NCBI GenBank assembly: GCA_963575745.1
Contig: CAUYUJ010003447.1
Span: 890,728 to 952,727, forward strand
Source: Prorocentrum cordatum
Lineage: Eukaryota > Sar > Dinophyceae > Prorocentrales > Prorocentraceae
Direction of reading: 5' to 3'
DNA length: 62,000 nt
A program made the translations under genes and the position numbers. Shown here in pieces: positions 12,348 to 26,302 of this stretch; the stretch's first letter is position 1; each line of letters starts with the position of its first letter. The notes beneath the pieces were generated by a model. The model ran no database searches, had not been told where the DNA came from, and saw nothing but the letters and a program-made list of their open reading frames with translations.

Positions 12348-13620
12348 GTGTATACATACAAGGTTGCAGTGGCGATTCGCGCCAAGCACCGTGGTCCTTG
12401 AATGTAGGCGGAACGGCCGAAATGGCAAGTTGGTATGCAAGGCGGAAATGGCAGGAAGGTCACACGCCGACAATTTAGCGATAACTCCTTGCTGCCTTTT
12501 CTGGCATCGCCGTTATAATAATGTTGTTCGTTATCCTTCCTCCATGTTTATTTGTCATCATTTTCGCCATACCCTGGGCATTCTCCCCATCCTCCTCAGC
12601 CCTTTTTGCGGAGGCTCCTCCTTGGAGAGCCTCTGGGGCCTCATCAAAGTTCTCAGGTTTTCTAAAAAAGCCTTCTGGAGGCCTCCTGGGCGTGTTCTGG
12701 GGGCCTCTGGGGCTTCCTAAGGCCAATCTGCCTCTAACCTCTAACAGCGGTCTCCCTGAACGCCCCGGTCACGATTGGAATGCTTCGGAGGGTGTCTTGG
12801 GGCCGTCTTGGGCCGCCATGGGGCTCTCTGAGGGCCATCTTGGACCCCTGTTGTGCCGTTTTGGGGCTCTCTTGGACTGCCTGGAAGCCCTTTCGGATGG
12901 TTGTGGGGCGATTTGGGAGCCTCCCAGGCGGCTTCGGACGCCCAGAATACCGCCGTCTTGGAGCCTCGGGAAGCCGAAAAGAGGAGAACCCCAAATTCAT
13001 CAAAAACCTTCGTAGCATCAATGATTGTTCCCTCTTGTGGCCCTTCTCTTGGAAGCCTCTTGGTACGTTTTGGAGCGATCTTTCGGGGTATGACGGCTTC
13101 TTGGAGCGCTCTTGTGCTGTCTTGGGGGTCTCTGGGACGTCTCCGATGACTCCCCTGACCACCCTAGGTGTGCTGCGGCGAAAACTTGGCAAAACGCCCT
13201 GCGAGGCCCGGGGGGCCGCTTCGAGGCCCGTCCGGAGGGTCCCAAAGTCCCAGATCCCGGGAGTCCGGTTTTGGGGTGGGTGGGTTGGAGGCTTTCCCCC
13301 CCCCACACGGGCTTGTAAAAATATAGAAGAAGAATGCGTGTTTGTGTGTGCTGCACGTGCTTGATGTCTTGATGATACGGGTGCTTGTTCTTGCTGCGCA
13401 ATAGTGATGTCAACGCTTGATGTGCGTTGGTGGTGTACGTTCGTGGTGCCCAAGCTGGGTGCCGCCTGGCTGCTGGGTGCGACTAAAACATGACACCGAC
13501 GTATGTGATTGACGGTTATTGGTGACGTATGTCCATCATGCATAATTGTGCATGTCTGCAATTTGTGATCGAGTATGTGTCCGTGTTTGGACTCTGATAT
13601 GCGTATGCGCGTGATGCACG
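12190..13620. other. Gene-free stretch: CAA and TA tracts, then degenerate G-rich DNA
   Basis: An ACAACAA tract lies at 12190-12235 and a TATATA tract at 12310-12350. From about 12590 to 13300 the plus strand repeats a loose theme of GGGGCCTC, TTGGGGC and TCTTGGAGC words, probably a very old degenerate tandem array. No protein domain was seen. Confidence 0.5.
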
Positions 13621-15620
13621 TCACGTTCGTATGATGTTTGTGTAAGTGCTGGGGCGTCGCGGATGTATGCTACTTGTGTTCGTCGCAGGCGTTGGCCCCA
13701 AGACGTGGGCGCTTGCCATCTCGGATGGCAACCATTGTGGTACAATTCGAGCGGCGTTGCTGCATTACGTGCAACGCAATGTGTGTATACAAATACATAT
13801 ACGTTCACGTTATTCTGGGCATGTAATGATATATGGTGCAATTCATTCATGGAGCACTTGGAATCGACAACTCCGATTCTCGAGGAAATAACTCGCCCAC
13901 CCACCCGCAACTTCTTGTCAACACTCAGCTGGCGCCGTGACGCGAGGACCCTTCTCACGCAAATCAATGACTCGGGCGGGCGAGCGATGATGGTGACGAC
14001 GGACATGGTGACCTCGACAATGAGGATGATGATGATTATGGCGACGAAGACGAGGACAACCACAACGACTATGCCAACGGCGACGACGACGATGATGATG
14101 ATGATGTTGATGCTGATGATGATGCTGCTGATGCTGATGATGACGATGTATAGGATGGTGGTGATGACGACCACGACGGCAATGATGACGCTGTCGATGC
14201 TAATGGCGTGGTGCTGATGAGAATGATGAAAAGTGTGCGCGGAAGAGTGCCTGATAGACTTTGCATTGGAAACCAATATGGTGTGTGCTATCTCATGCTG
14301 TTGAAACCCTGTCTCTCGAAAAACGGACGGGCTTCCGATAGCGACGCCGCACGGTCCTCGGCTGGGCGGGGTGGGCTATCAGGTCCCCGTCGGCGATCAG
14401 TTGGCGACTGGGGGTTGATGCGTTCCACGCCTGGTCTTCTGGGGTGCAACTCGTCTCTCGCGGTCGCTCGGGACATCCCAGCCCCGCGGACTGCTCTCGG
14501 CGAGGCGCAGCCGCGGGAAGGCTTCCCGAGGCCAGGAAACCGCAAAGGACCGAGGGAAACGTCTGAAAACCGCACGCCTGGAGCAGATTCTGCGAGAGCG
14601 TCCGACGAAAGCGTCCACCGCAGACTCTGCCAGCGGAGCCGCCGGGGCGCGGTTGTCGAACAACCCGCCCGACGGCAGGGCCACCTTCGACCGCGCGGCG
14701 ACCTTGCGGAGGTCCTGGCGGCGGCGTGTGTGTGCGAGGGCAGCGGAAGGAGGGAGCGGGTGGCCGGGACTCTGTGCGCACTGCGAGAGCCCCGCGACTG
14801 GGAGGAAGGCGAGGAGGATAAGTAGAAAACTTGACTCGGCGCACGTGTCGCACGTGGCGCACCTCGCACGCACGGCGCACCCCGCGGGCGTGGCGCACCT
14901 GGCGTATGTGTTGATTCCCGACGGCCGTCCACTAGGTAGCGACCGCTGCCATGCTGAATCTCGGGTTGCTGCTGATGTGGTGAAGAGCGGCGGGGTGGAA
15001 GCGCCCTCCCCTCCTCCTCCATCATTCCTCTTCCTCCTCCAGCCCATCCGTCCGTCCCTTGGTACCTCCGTCACTCCCTGGCCCTCCGAGTGGGGAATAG
15101 CTCTCTGTTGAGGACCTTGGCCTCAACAGTACCAGACTGGCCATACAATATACCACCACTGCCATTCAGGGACCAAGCTGGCCATCAAGCTGGAATTCGC
15201 TTATATCGGGGCCATACGGCCAATCCTCCTCCTTCTTGTCACTATCCTTATCCATCTCCCCTTCCTCCTCATTATCGTCTCTCCTCCCTGCTCCTCCTCC
15301 ACGTGATCGTCACACTCAAGTTCCTCATCATCAACCGACACCTCCACATCCTCATTATGTTGTTTCAACGTGGCGCTGGGTTTAATATATCTACGTCTCA
15401 ACCGCTCCCTCCTTCAATCCACATCTACTTCTCAGGCACAATCGTGATCCATCCTCTCATCACTTGTGTCGTCCGCGCCAAACTCCATTTCATCCAACTC
15501 CACCTCATCCTCTCACGCCTCCTCCTCCTGCCCCCCCCATCATCATTATCCTCATTCTGGTTCTGGACACGGCGGCGGGAAACCACATCCTCATATCCCT
15601 CCCCTTCAACATCCCTCATT
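13620..15620. other. Gene-free stretch with dispersed repeat B
   Basis: Contains a GATGAT/GACGAC-rich tract at about 13985-14200, dispersed repeat B copy 2 at 14336-14430 with a flanking homologous patch at 14505-14560, and a CTC-rich tract at 15000-15050. A minus-strand frame over 14397-15074 has no recognised domain. Confidence 0.5.
14336..14430 (+). repeat. Dispersed repeat B, copy 2
   Basis: Colinear with 2049-2140 (GATAGCGACGCCGCACG, then GGTCCCCGTCGGCGATCA, then GGGGGTTGATGC). Same orientation as copy 1. Confidence 0.45.
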
Positions 15621-15629
15621 AGTAGTAGT

Positions 15630-17450
<1,821 letters not shown>

Positions 17451-17459
17451 TGATGCCGT

Positions 17460-19890
17460 CACTACTAACTGCGACTGGTGCTACTGCCATGTCCGCTCCT
17501 GCCTTGCTGCAAGTCTACCCATGATCTACGCACGGCATCGCTGGAGTGAGCTCGCGACCAAATGTCACGCCCTGAGCACGAGCCCACCGTTCACGCCCTG
17601 CGCACGCGCACCATCCCCTCTATGTAGATGAGAGAGAAATGGGCACGAGGAACAGATACTCACGATTAGCAAGAGAGGAAGACGCTGAAACACGGAGGAT
17701 GGACGAAGGGAAGGAGCGGCGAACGGAGGATGGGGAGGAGGGATGACGAACGGGAGGACGAGCGAGGGGGGGCGCAAGGAGAGGGAAGGAGAACGCGGGG
17801 AAATGAGGAGTGGCACCCGCCGCCGCTTGTAGCCTCGGCTCTTTTTGCCGAACCTCGCGCCAAACCTCCCGCCGCAAGCAGGTCGGTGCCGCAACGGAAA
17901 CAGACGGAGCAGGCGGTGCCGGACGGTTGTAGTCGTGAGCCTCGCTGCACCCCGCACAGCCCCGCCCCTGGGATCTCCCCTTCCTCGTGGGGAGGCGGGC
18001 AGGACGAACGGGAGGGCAAAATCAATCAAACTCGAATGGGAGAACCGGATCGAATCGGAAAGTGCGTCGAATCGGACCGCATCGGCACGGAGCCGAACTC
18101 CGATCGGAAAAACTGCATACAGCGCCGAAGCTTCGGGTCGCATCGGATCGGCGAGAAATCGAAGTCCAATCGGATCGGGCTCGCCAGAATCGACATCGTA
18201 TCCGATCGGTCGGATAGACATGGGCTGAGGATGCCAAGCTGGAGGAGGACGAGGAGGGATGACTGGCCATCCTCATCTTCCTCCTCGCCGCACGCCGTGC
18301 GTACTCAAAGCTCAGAAGCCCCGCGCGGGCCTGCCTGCTTCGCCTCTCTTCGCCACATTCGCTACGTAAAAAAGCCAATCCGCCAATGTCGGTGCGAGGT
18401 AAAATCGACGCGGGAGGAGGAGGAAGCTGGAAGAAGCTGAGGCGATCCCGAACTTCAGCAACTGCTTAGTTAGGCGATCCCGAACTTCGGACAACAGCTC
18501 AGGGAGGGGGTTGCACTCGTCTTCGGAGTCCCCCTCGAACAAGGCCGCGCAATCGTAGAGAATATGGCCCCAGCACTCCGTGACCTCCAGCCGAAACGCA
18601 GCACATGGGCGCAGCTGGCCTCCAACCTTACAGATTGAGTCAAACAGGAATTGGGGCGCCCTCGGCCCAGTGCGCCCCGAGCGCTCCGAGGCACCGTGGG
18701 CACTTTATGCTCTTACCAGAATGCCGCAGAGCTCGGTGCTAAATCGGAGGCTAGAACCCAGGCTCCACAATGTAACAGGGCCTGATAATCCTCTCACGTT
18801 ACCACGATTGCACGCCTTCTATCCATAATACCTCGACATCCTCGGGGCACATGTGTCAGAGGCCGTAGAAGTTACCTAGGTCGCGACGAGGTTCGCGACG
18901 AGGTCCTAAGCGTCGAGGCTTAGCGTGGCTCGCGACGAGGAAAGGTCGCGACGGAGGTCCTAAGCGGTGTGGCTAAGCTGGGCTGGACAACGTGGCTCGC
19001 GACGAGGTCCTGAACGATCCTCCGAAGTCAAAGCCAAACAGCCCCAAGAGGTCCTCCAGCAGCAGCCCAAGACGGCTTATCCTCGAACTTCTCCCTCAGA
19101 CTTCCCCAGGCGCGATGAAGCCGACTAGATTGGACCCTGGAATCCTGGAATCCCAAGTCCATTCAGCAAATTTCAAAGCGGCCTGGAGGGTAGCATGGAA
19201 GATCTGGTCATACATGTCGTTAGAATGACTGATCAGGTACGCTGTTACGCCTGTAGAGGACCTGCCTGGAGCCCCCTTCAGCACCGCCGCGAACAGTCGC
19301 AACTCTCGCAGCGCAGTGTCGGAGACGCCGGCACCCGTAGCGCCGTGGCCGACAGATGGCAACGCTCCTGTCCTCCACAAAGACGTGGCTTGCCTGCCGA
19401 CTGCGCCTCTCAGCATACTAAAACGCTGTCGCTCGCGCGATAATGTTTGAAGCGCTTTTCTCCATGCTCCTGAGTACCCTAGGACCTGGAAGCTCGCGCC
19501 CAAGATTCCCCATGTAAGCCTTGTAGGGGATCTGAAGGGAGCCGGAAGGGGCATAGCGAGGGCAACGGAGGGACGGGGAGCGGGAAGAGGTGGGAGGGAC
19601 ACGGAGCGCTGCCTCTTCAAAAAAGAAGACCCACGGGACGGTTGGGACAAAAACAGCCTCCCGGACCCCTTGTCGACTCGTCCTCGCCTCGCCTCCTCTC
19701 TGGCCCGAGGGCTTTCAAAAGCCCCGCGCGCGCGGTGCTCGCCGGCGGCGGCGGGCACTGCCAGGCTTCCGCCTTGGGGAGTTGGCCGGGGCCCTGCGAG
19801 CGGGGGCGCACGCTGCGCCGCTGCAGCGGTTGGGCGCGGAGGAGGGAACGGCAGAGGGGTAGAGTGAGGAAGGGACGAGGGGCAGGCCCC
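17460..19890. other. Gene-free stretch with ATCGG-rich and GCGACGAGG repeats
   Basis: Holds copy 1 of the ATCGG-rich dispersed repeat (18035-18215). At 18880-19015 there are three loose copies of a unit of about 55 bp built on CGCGACGAGGTCCTAAGCG plus a GGCTTAGC-like arm. A small palindrome CTAAGCGTCGAGGCTTAG lies within the first copy. No coding domain was seen. Confidence 0.5.
18035..18215 (+). repeat. ATCGG-rich dispersed repeat, copy 1
   Basis: About 180 bp rich in GATCGG and ATCGGATCGG words, colinear over its length with 28516-28700 and partly with 21573-21770. Shared order: ACCGGATCGAAT, GTGCGT, GCATCGGCA, GTCGCATCGGATCG, AATCGGATCGG, GCCAG. The three copies lie in the same orientation. 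Confidence 0.6.
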
Positions 19891-19892
19891 CC

Positions 19893-20100
19893 TCTTCTTC
19901 TCCTCCTCCTCCTCCTCCTCTTCCTCCTCTTCTTCTTCTTCCTCCTCCTCCTCCTCCTCCTCCTCCTCCTCCTCCTCCTCCCCCCTCCGCTCCACCTCCC
20001 CCTTCTCCTCTCGTCGTCGTCGTCGTCGTTGTCGTCGTCGTCATCCTCCTCCACCTCCTGCTCCTCCACCTCAACCTCCTCATTCCCACCCTCCTCCTCG
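19893..20100. repeat. (CTC)n, (TTC)n and (CGT)n compound array
   Basis: CTC/TTC triplets to about 20005, then CGT/CGTTGT triplets, then CTC again. Repeat readings give poly-Glu and poly-Leu frames. Confidence 0.9.
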
Positions 20101-20243
20101 GATGCCCCAAACAGCAATATTGTTTCGCACTGGGTAAGTTCGACCGAATTTCCGAATATGGGGCCATCGAGGATCGATCCAGCTTTCGAAATGCACCAGA
20201 AAAGTGAGGTGTTGCTTCTTGCTATCTGGTCGTGCCGTGCCCC

Positions 20244-20278
20244 ATTTCGACACACACACACACACACACACACACACC
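20244..20278. repeat. (CA)n microsatellite
   Basis: A run of CA dinucleotides directly in front of the 20280-20470 tandem repeat. Confidence 0.95.
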
Positions 20279-20279
20279 T

Positions 20280-20470
20280 CACATGTTTCGTGGCCCCACA
20301 AGGAGCTCCATCTAAGGCCCCAGTGGCAGCGCCCGCATGGCAGCTCTGCACCAGATTTAGCACACTCCTCACACGTTTCGTGGCCATGCAGGGAGCTCCA
20401 CCGAAGGGCCCAGCGGCAGGGTTCACATGGCGGCCCCGCACACATCACGCGTTTCGTTTCCCCATCGGGA
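20280..20470 (+). repeat. Tandem repeat of about 90 bp, two copies plus a partial
   Basis: GTTTCGTGGCC recurs at 20285 and 20375, and a diverged GTTTCGTTTCC at 20451. Each unit contains GGGAGCTCCA-like, AGGGCCCAG-like and CATGGC blocks. Confidence 0.7.
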
Positions 20471-20479
20471 CCTGCTCCT

Positions 20480-22300
20480 CCTTTGTCCCACCTGTCTTGC
20501 GGCATTCGCACCCGAATATGGTTGGGTCCTTCACCCAGATAAGTTTTCGAGACGACGGATTTCAGGGAAGATGGGAGGGCAGGACGGGCAAGGGGAGGTT
20601 CTAGTTCAAGTTCAAGTTTAAGCGCTATGAAATCTTGCCACTGCAAGGACCGGTATCTCGAGGCACCTGCGATGCTAACGTAGATGCATGGCCGAACGCG
20701 ATGTGAGGAAGCAGAATGATGATGAGGGGGGGAGGCGCACTCGGACGGGGAGGAGGACGGCGACGATGAGGTCAGGGACGGGGGGGGGGAAGAGGATCGG
20801 GGAGAGGGGAAGGGGGATGACGAAGAAAAGGCGTGAAACGAGGAGGAGGAAAAGGATGAGGACGAAGAGGAGGAGGAGGAACGCGAGGAGGAGGAGGAGA
20901 AGGAGGAGGAGGATGAGGGGTGGAGGAGCCACGAGGGGAGGAGGAGGGGGAGAAGAAAGAGGAGGGTCAGAAGGAGCGGAAAGAGGGTGAAAGGAGGAGA
21001 ACGACGAGGACACGGGGGGGAGCATACGGAGGAGGAGGATGATAAGGAGGGGCAGGGAGGGCGAATATGCTCCTCCATCCAGCTACTCTTGGCCAGTTAA
21101 AACATGTTCGGGCGGATGTGGGTGGCTCCGAACGGCTCACCCCCCGGAGGGGGGGAAGGAGGGCAAACATTCCCTTCAGAAGGGGGGAGGGAAGAGAGAG
21201 AGGAAGGCGGAGAGAGGAGGACGATGACAAGGAACAGGGCTAGGAACCAAGGAGAACTGAGGAGAGGCAGGAGCACCAGCAGCAACAGCAGCAGCGACAG
21301 TAGCAGCAGCAGCAGCAGCAGCGCGACTGTGGAAAAAAAGGGTCAACGAAGTACGTGTGAAGAACGAGTGGGGCGCAAAGCAGTGAGGAGGAGGAGAGCA
21401 GGAACAGCAGGGGGAAGGAGAAGGGGGACGCGGAGAGGAGGATGAGGAGGAGGCGAAGCAGGATGAGAGCGTGGCAAGGTAGAGCGACGGGACCATGAGG
21501 CGATTGAGGGGCAGAGTAGCAATACCTCCGCCTTCGTACTACTCGAAGGAAAGGCAGGGAGTCAGCATCACATCGAGAGCCGCATCGAGTCAGAACGACA
21601 GAGCGACCACCGGATCGGGTCGCATCGGGTCGGAGTAGAGACCAAACTGGGTCGACACCGTCAGGATGCACGACGCCATGCGAGAAACGGGCCGACTTGG
21701 ATCAGAGGAAATCGGACTCGAATCGGATCGGGCCGCTGCAGGGAACCAGCATCGAATCGGGCCCATCGCGGCGAAATAGGCACTGAAACAATGGAAAAGG
21801 AAGGAGGGAGGGAGGAGAACCGACACCACTACCGCCAGGCGTGCCACCTCCAGCAAGGAGTTCAACGATGCCTCCCCCAAGGATCGGCGATGTCTCGAGC
21901 GAGAAGGGGGAGACCACACCATCAGCAGGAACTCCACTGGCTCCCCGTGGTGGAGGTGTCGCTTCTCCGACAGGCGGTGCCCCCCCGTGGCGTGAAACCC
22001 CTGGCGTTCCTCGCGCAGACTACTCGCAGGGGCGCGAGGAACGCGAGGAGCGAGGAGGGATGACGACGACGAGGGCGAAGAGGTTCTTTCGTCCGACGTT
22101 GTCTTTGGTTCGTCTTCGGCAGGGAGGCCCAGTGGGTGGGGATGGGGCGGGGGCAGCCAGCGCAACGCCAGCGCAGGCATACCACCGGGGCCGGCGTCCG
22201 CCAAGCGAGGGCGACGACGATGACAATGGGTGAAAGAACTGTAGGGGGTCGGGTGAGGGACGGTAGGGGGGGCACTGACAGTGTGAGCATGGGACAAACG
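20480..22300. other. Gene-free stretch, purine-rich with an AGC array
   Basis: Plus-strand GAGGAG/GGAGG tracts run from 20710 to 21020 and 21170 to 21460, with an AGC/CAG microsatellite at 21268-21322. ATCGG-rich repeat copy 2 lies at about 21573-21770. No gene was seen. Confidence 0.55.
21573..21770 (+). repeat. ATCGG-rich dispersed repeat, copy 2
   Basis: GGATCGGGTCGCATCGGGTCGG and AATCGGATCGGGCC words follow the same order as the 3' part of the copies at 18035 and 28516. It is more diverged than those two. Confidence 0.45.
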
Positions 22301-23260
22301 CGCAACCCCTTGAGTGTGGAGCGTTCCATCACGCAACCACCCTGCAGCGCACGCTGGTCGCAAGCGCACGCCGAGCTTGACGCTTTAAGGCCAAGGCAGC
22401 CGCGGGGCAACACGAGGGCGTTCGCTGGGCGGCTTCCACGCGAGGAAAGATTGTGCGTCCCGAAGCGTTGCGGTGACAGACCGCGCGGTGGTGATCAGAA
22501 TACCAAAAGACCCCACCGCAGTGTCCACCACCGAATGGTTTTCGGACCTCGGAGGTTTCAATGCCCGAGACACCCTTGGAGAACGACCCCAGCCCCAAAA
22601 CCGTGCGGTCGCCCCGGGTCCCCACTGACTCACCACACAATGGTCCCCGCGCCGTTTGGGGGCACCCAGGGCGACGAGGGAAGGACTACAGGAGGGAACC
22701 GGGACGCGCGCGACGGGTGCCCGACTCCGCGCTTGTCAGGCAGGGCGGGGCCGCGGGGGCCTGGGTTCCACCTGCGTGACCTTGATGCCGACGAAATCGC
22801 GCGTCCGCGTCGGCCAACAATCCGAGGTGCACCGCAACGAACAAGCCGACCCACCCCGACGTATCGTCCGCTTTGCTTGGCCGGCGCCTCCAGCCGCCAC
22901 TTGCCAGCGACATCCTGTTCCGTCGGACCAGCCAGGGCGGCGACTTCTCCACAGCCGCATCGGCGCGGAAGGCCGACCCGCGCCGACGCCACAGTGGAAT
23001 GCCCGCCTTGCTCTCCTCCTGTGGCGCTGTGAAAGCCACGAGAGTGCGCAAAGCAACGCGAGGCGCAACATTGCTTGCATCCGCGCGACTTGCGGGCGCG
23101 TCCGAGACCGGCTGTGAAGCCCTGGATAGCTCCGCGAGCTACAAAGCGAAAAGGGAATCTGCGCGGCGTGGTCGGTAGTTTCTCGAGGCGGAAGGTAGCA
23201 ACGCCCCTTTTTGACCCCGTCTCCGAAGGCAGGGTCTGTCACCTCGCCGATGCGCGCGGC
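22300..23260. other. No gene seen; probably downstream flank of the LINE fragment
   Basis: GC-rich, non-repetitive DNA just downstream (in minus-strand sense) of the RNase H fragment. It may include that element's 3' untranslated region. I could not place an element end, and no poly(A) or stem-loop is obvious. Confidence 0.4.
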
Positions 23261-24430
23261 TCACATGCGCAGGCCCGCAGCACGCGGTGGCAGCGTCTGC
23301 ACCCAGCCGGCGCACGGCCGGCTCGCCAACCCGCGCCACTGCTTGGCCCGCCCGCCGCAACGGAGGCACGCGACCCATCCCGGCCCCTGGGGCGCCGCGT
23401 GCGGCCGCCAAGAGTGGCCGGCGAACGGCGAACGAACCGCGGCCGCCGGGGCGGGCGAGGCAGGCGGCGGGGCAGCAGCGGCCGCGCCGCACGCGGCTGC
23501 AGGCCTCGCGGCACGGTCCAGCGGGGCCTGCCGAGGCCGCGCGGCAAGCGGCGCCGTCCAGCGACGCCGAATGCGCGGCCCAGCGGCGCCGTGGTTGGCC
23601 TTGAGCGCCGCGAGCTCCACGAACGCCAGCGCCCTTTGCATCGTGGCAAGCGCGTCGAACTGCCGCTGGCGTTCCTGGCGCAAAGCGGTCGCAGGCATCT
23701 GGGCCTCGGCGGCCAGCCCCACCAGGCGGTCCGCTGCGTTGCCCGCGCAGTCCTCCTCGGACAAGCCGCGCTCGCGCGCCTGGTTGGCGTCGAGGTGCGC
23801 CTTGACCCAGCGGGCGCGCAGCATCCCGCTGCGGCAGTGCGGGGCGACTGCCTCCCACAAGTCTGCGTGCGCCCAGTCAGCTGGGCTGGCGCCGCCCCGG
23901 ACCGCTGCGACCCCGCGGCTGACGAAGCGGGAGTCGGTGACCACCTCCACGCACCCACCCGTCAAGTGCAGCGCCTGCACGCACGCCCAGACTTCTGCGC
24001 GCTGGGCGGTTTGCGCTCCATCGACGGGGCCATGGCGGTCCACGTGGCCCCCGGCGCCGTCCTCGATGCGGACGCCCCAACCAGCTCTGGCAAGGAAGGG
24101 GCCGCCCGGGCGCTCGCAGGAGCCGTCCGTCCAAGCGCGGGGCCTGCGCTGCGGCGCGGCTGGGAAACTGGCCAGCAGGTCGGGGAGCGCGGGCAGCGGC
24201 AAGGGCAGCCGCGCCTCCTCCGCGAGAACAGCCAAGCGAGGGCTCTGGTGCAAGACGCCAGTGCGCGCTGCCTCGGGAGGCAAGCAGGCGCGGGCGGCCT
24301 CCGCCGTGAATCCCTCTGGCTGCATCGCCGCTCGGCGCTCTGGCTCCCAGCGCGGGCAGATCCACATGCGGTGCTCGAGGTGCTCCACGGGCGCGCCGCA
24401 GTGCGGGCAAGAGGTAATGGGGGAGCGAGT
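23261..24430 (-). pseudogene. 5'-truncated LINE: RNase H domain and C-terminal zinc finger
   Basis: C-terminal end of a non-LTR retrotransposon polyprotein. The frame enters at about 24430 with residues CPHCGAPVEHLEHRMW and continues to the stop at 23261. Numbering from the Met at 24388, RNase H spans about residues 82-230, with the expected acids D88 (WTDGS), E132 (RAEVW), D152 (VTDSRF), H198 and D220 (GNAADRL) all present. A C-terminal H330-C341-C344-C359 finger (ending PCAGW) is typical of dinoflagellate LINEs. RNase H removes RNA from the RNA-DNA hybrid during retrotransposition. RT and endonuclease are absent upstream, which fits ordinary 5' truncation at insertion. There is no internal stop, so the insertion is probably young. 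Confidence 0.8.
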
Positions 24431-25147
24431 TCACACATTGTTGTGTTGCCGGTGGGCAGGGTCACTGTGACCACAACTGTGGCCACTCTCGGGCGCAATT
24501 GGTGGGACGTCTCTGTCGAAGCGGGCGCGCCCGCTCTGTCCTCGCCGCCGGTTGTGTGCTGGGCGGGCTCTTTGTGAACAGGTCACACAGCGGGGCGATG
24601 GTGTTGGAAGGCGATCATCTCGCCGGGATCACGTGGACGGTCACGATGCTCGATGAACGGAACGATGCACACCCTGCCCGCCCCGCATCCGTCGGACCCC
24701 CTCCACGAAGGAAGAAACCACACCACACCTCCGGTGCCTAACCCCCTGAAGGGCTGGCCAGCGAAATCGGCAACAAAATCGCTAACGGGCCAAGATCAAC
24801 GGGTAACCTGGAGAATTGATATCGTGTTTGCTATGCGCCGTGGGTGCATTCTTCGCGCGCGCCGGCGCCGTCAACGTCGCCGCGAGCTCCTTCTCTGGGA
24901 GGGCACGGACAGACTGCGAATGCGCCCCAGGAACGGCAGCGGCCAGCGAGCCCGCGCAGGCGGCGATCCGTCGCCCAATTTGGCCCTGCGCGCTGGTTCG
25001 GCGCAGAAGCGTTCGGGCAGAGCGGCGCCCTCTCAGGCGATGTCGACGGGCCTCGGCGGTGTTGGCGGGCCCCTGCCGCGCGAACAGAGGCCGCGAGGCG
25101 CGCGGCTGGCGGCTTCGGGCGGGGGAGGTGCAGTCATCGTGGTGGCG

Positions 25148-25240
25148 CATGGAACGCTGAATGAAGAGCGAAAGGGCCTTTCTGGCCACGGTGAGACCCA
25201 AGAAGCGGCCCGAAGATCAGAGCCCCTCCTGAGGCGAAAG
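25148..25240 (+). repeat. Dispersed repeat A, copy 2
   Basis: Colinear with 1532-1650: GGAACGCTGAATGAAGAGCG, then CTTTCTGGCCA, then CCCCTCCTGAG. Same orientation. Confidence 0.5.
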
Positions 25241-26235
25241 TGGCCCCTATCTCAGCATCTCGGCTGTCACCAGGCAGAGCGCACCACGATGCAGGGGGGC
25301 GGGGCGCGGAGGCAACGGGGGGATTTACAGTGGCGTGGGCGTCTCGTCAGCTACCTGTGACAGGAAGGACGGCAGCGGCGCGCCCTCGGCCGCCGTAGCA
25401 GGGTGCCCCCGTAGGGTCGGTCCCCAGGCCCCTCACAGGGTGCGTTCTGTCCAGAATTTCGAGGCGAATCCAGCAGTAGCGACGAGGGCCTCCCAGGAAG
25501 GGCCAAAAAGACGAGAACGACCTCTGAGTGGGGTCTTACTCTCCACGGCACTCGTTAGGGCAGCAAGCCCAGTCGCCCAAATGCTTTTCAAGCCCTGGGG
25601 CCAAAATGCTGGCCCCAAAGAGAGCCTGGGGGTCCAGGACCCGCTTCACTCAGGAGCCCTTCCCTTCTGACATATCCCCCCTCCTCGAGGTCTTGAATGT
25701 TTGGCCGGCCTGGTCGGCCCCTGGGGGGAGGGAAGGGAAGAGAGGGGATGGGGGGGGCAAGATGGGGGACGAAGAATAGTGGAAGTGGAAGGGGAGAGGG
25801 CAGCGAGGCAGCGAAGGAGGGGGGCGGGCAGAAGAGAAGAAAGAGGGGGTGAACCCTCCACTATCCTCCAATACTGACCCTGCTCCCCTGTCTCCCCAGA
25901 TTCTGTGCGGGCGAGGCGCCGCCTCTCCGATGTATGGGTGGCTACACAGATTTCACCATGTTGCCGTTTGGTTCGATCGATCGGCGCGTTGCTGATGTTC
26001 TGCATGGTGCTCCCGCTGCTGCGTTGCCCTCATTTCAGGATTGGGGTGTTGCCCGGGTCGTCTAGCATCGCGCTCTCGCCCCCATCGCGCGCCACATTCC
26101 TGGATTGGCGTCCTTCCTCGTCGTTCTCAGCCCCCTCCTTCCCCCTCCGCTGCCATCCGCTGGTCCTCTGGCTCCTCCCGTGCCTCCTGCTATTGCTGCT
26201 GTTCCCTTCCTCCTCTCTTTACTCCTACTCATCCT

Positions 26236-26302
26236 CATGCTCGCCCCCCTCCTCCTCCTCCTCCTCCTCCTCCTCCTCCTCCTCCTCCTCCTCCTCCTCT
26301 TT
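26236..26302. repeat. (CTC)n microsatellite
   Basis: A clean CTC run. Confidence 0.95.

Noticed and set aside
11382-12463. Minus-strand frames of 276-343 codons rich in Asp-Pro-Pro-Ala-Thr-His
   Set aside because: Readings of the GTGGGTCGCGG minisatellite and the 90-104-bp repeat. They look like a repeat protein only because the unit lacks stops.
23075-24577. 500-codon plus-strand frame over 23.1-24.6 kb
   Set aside because: It is the antisense of the LINE RNase H frame, which has clear catalytic motifs. The plus frame has none.
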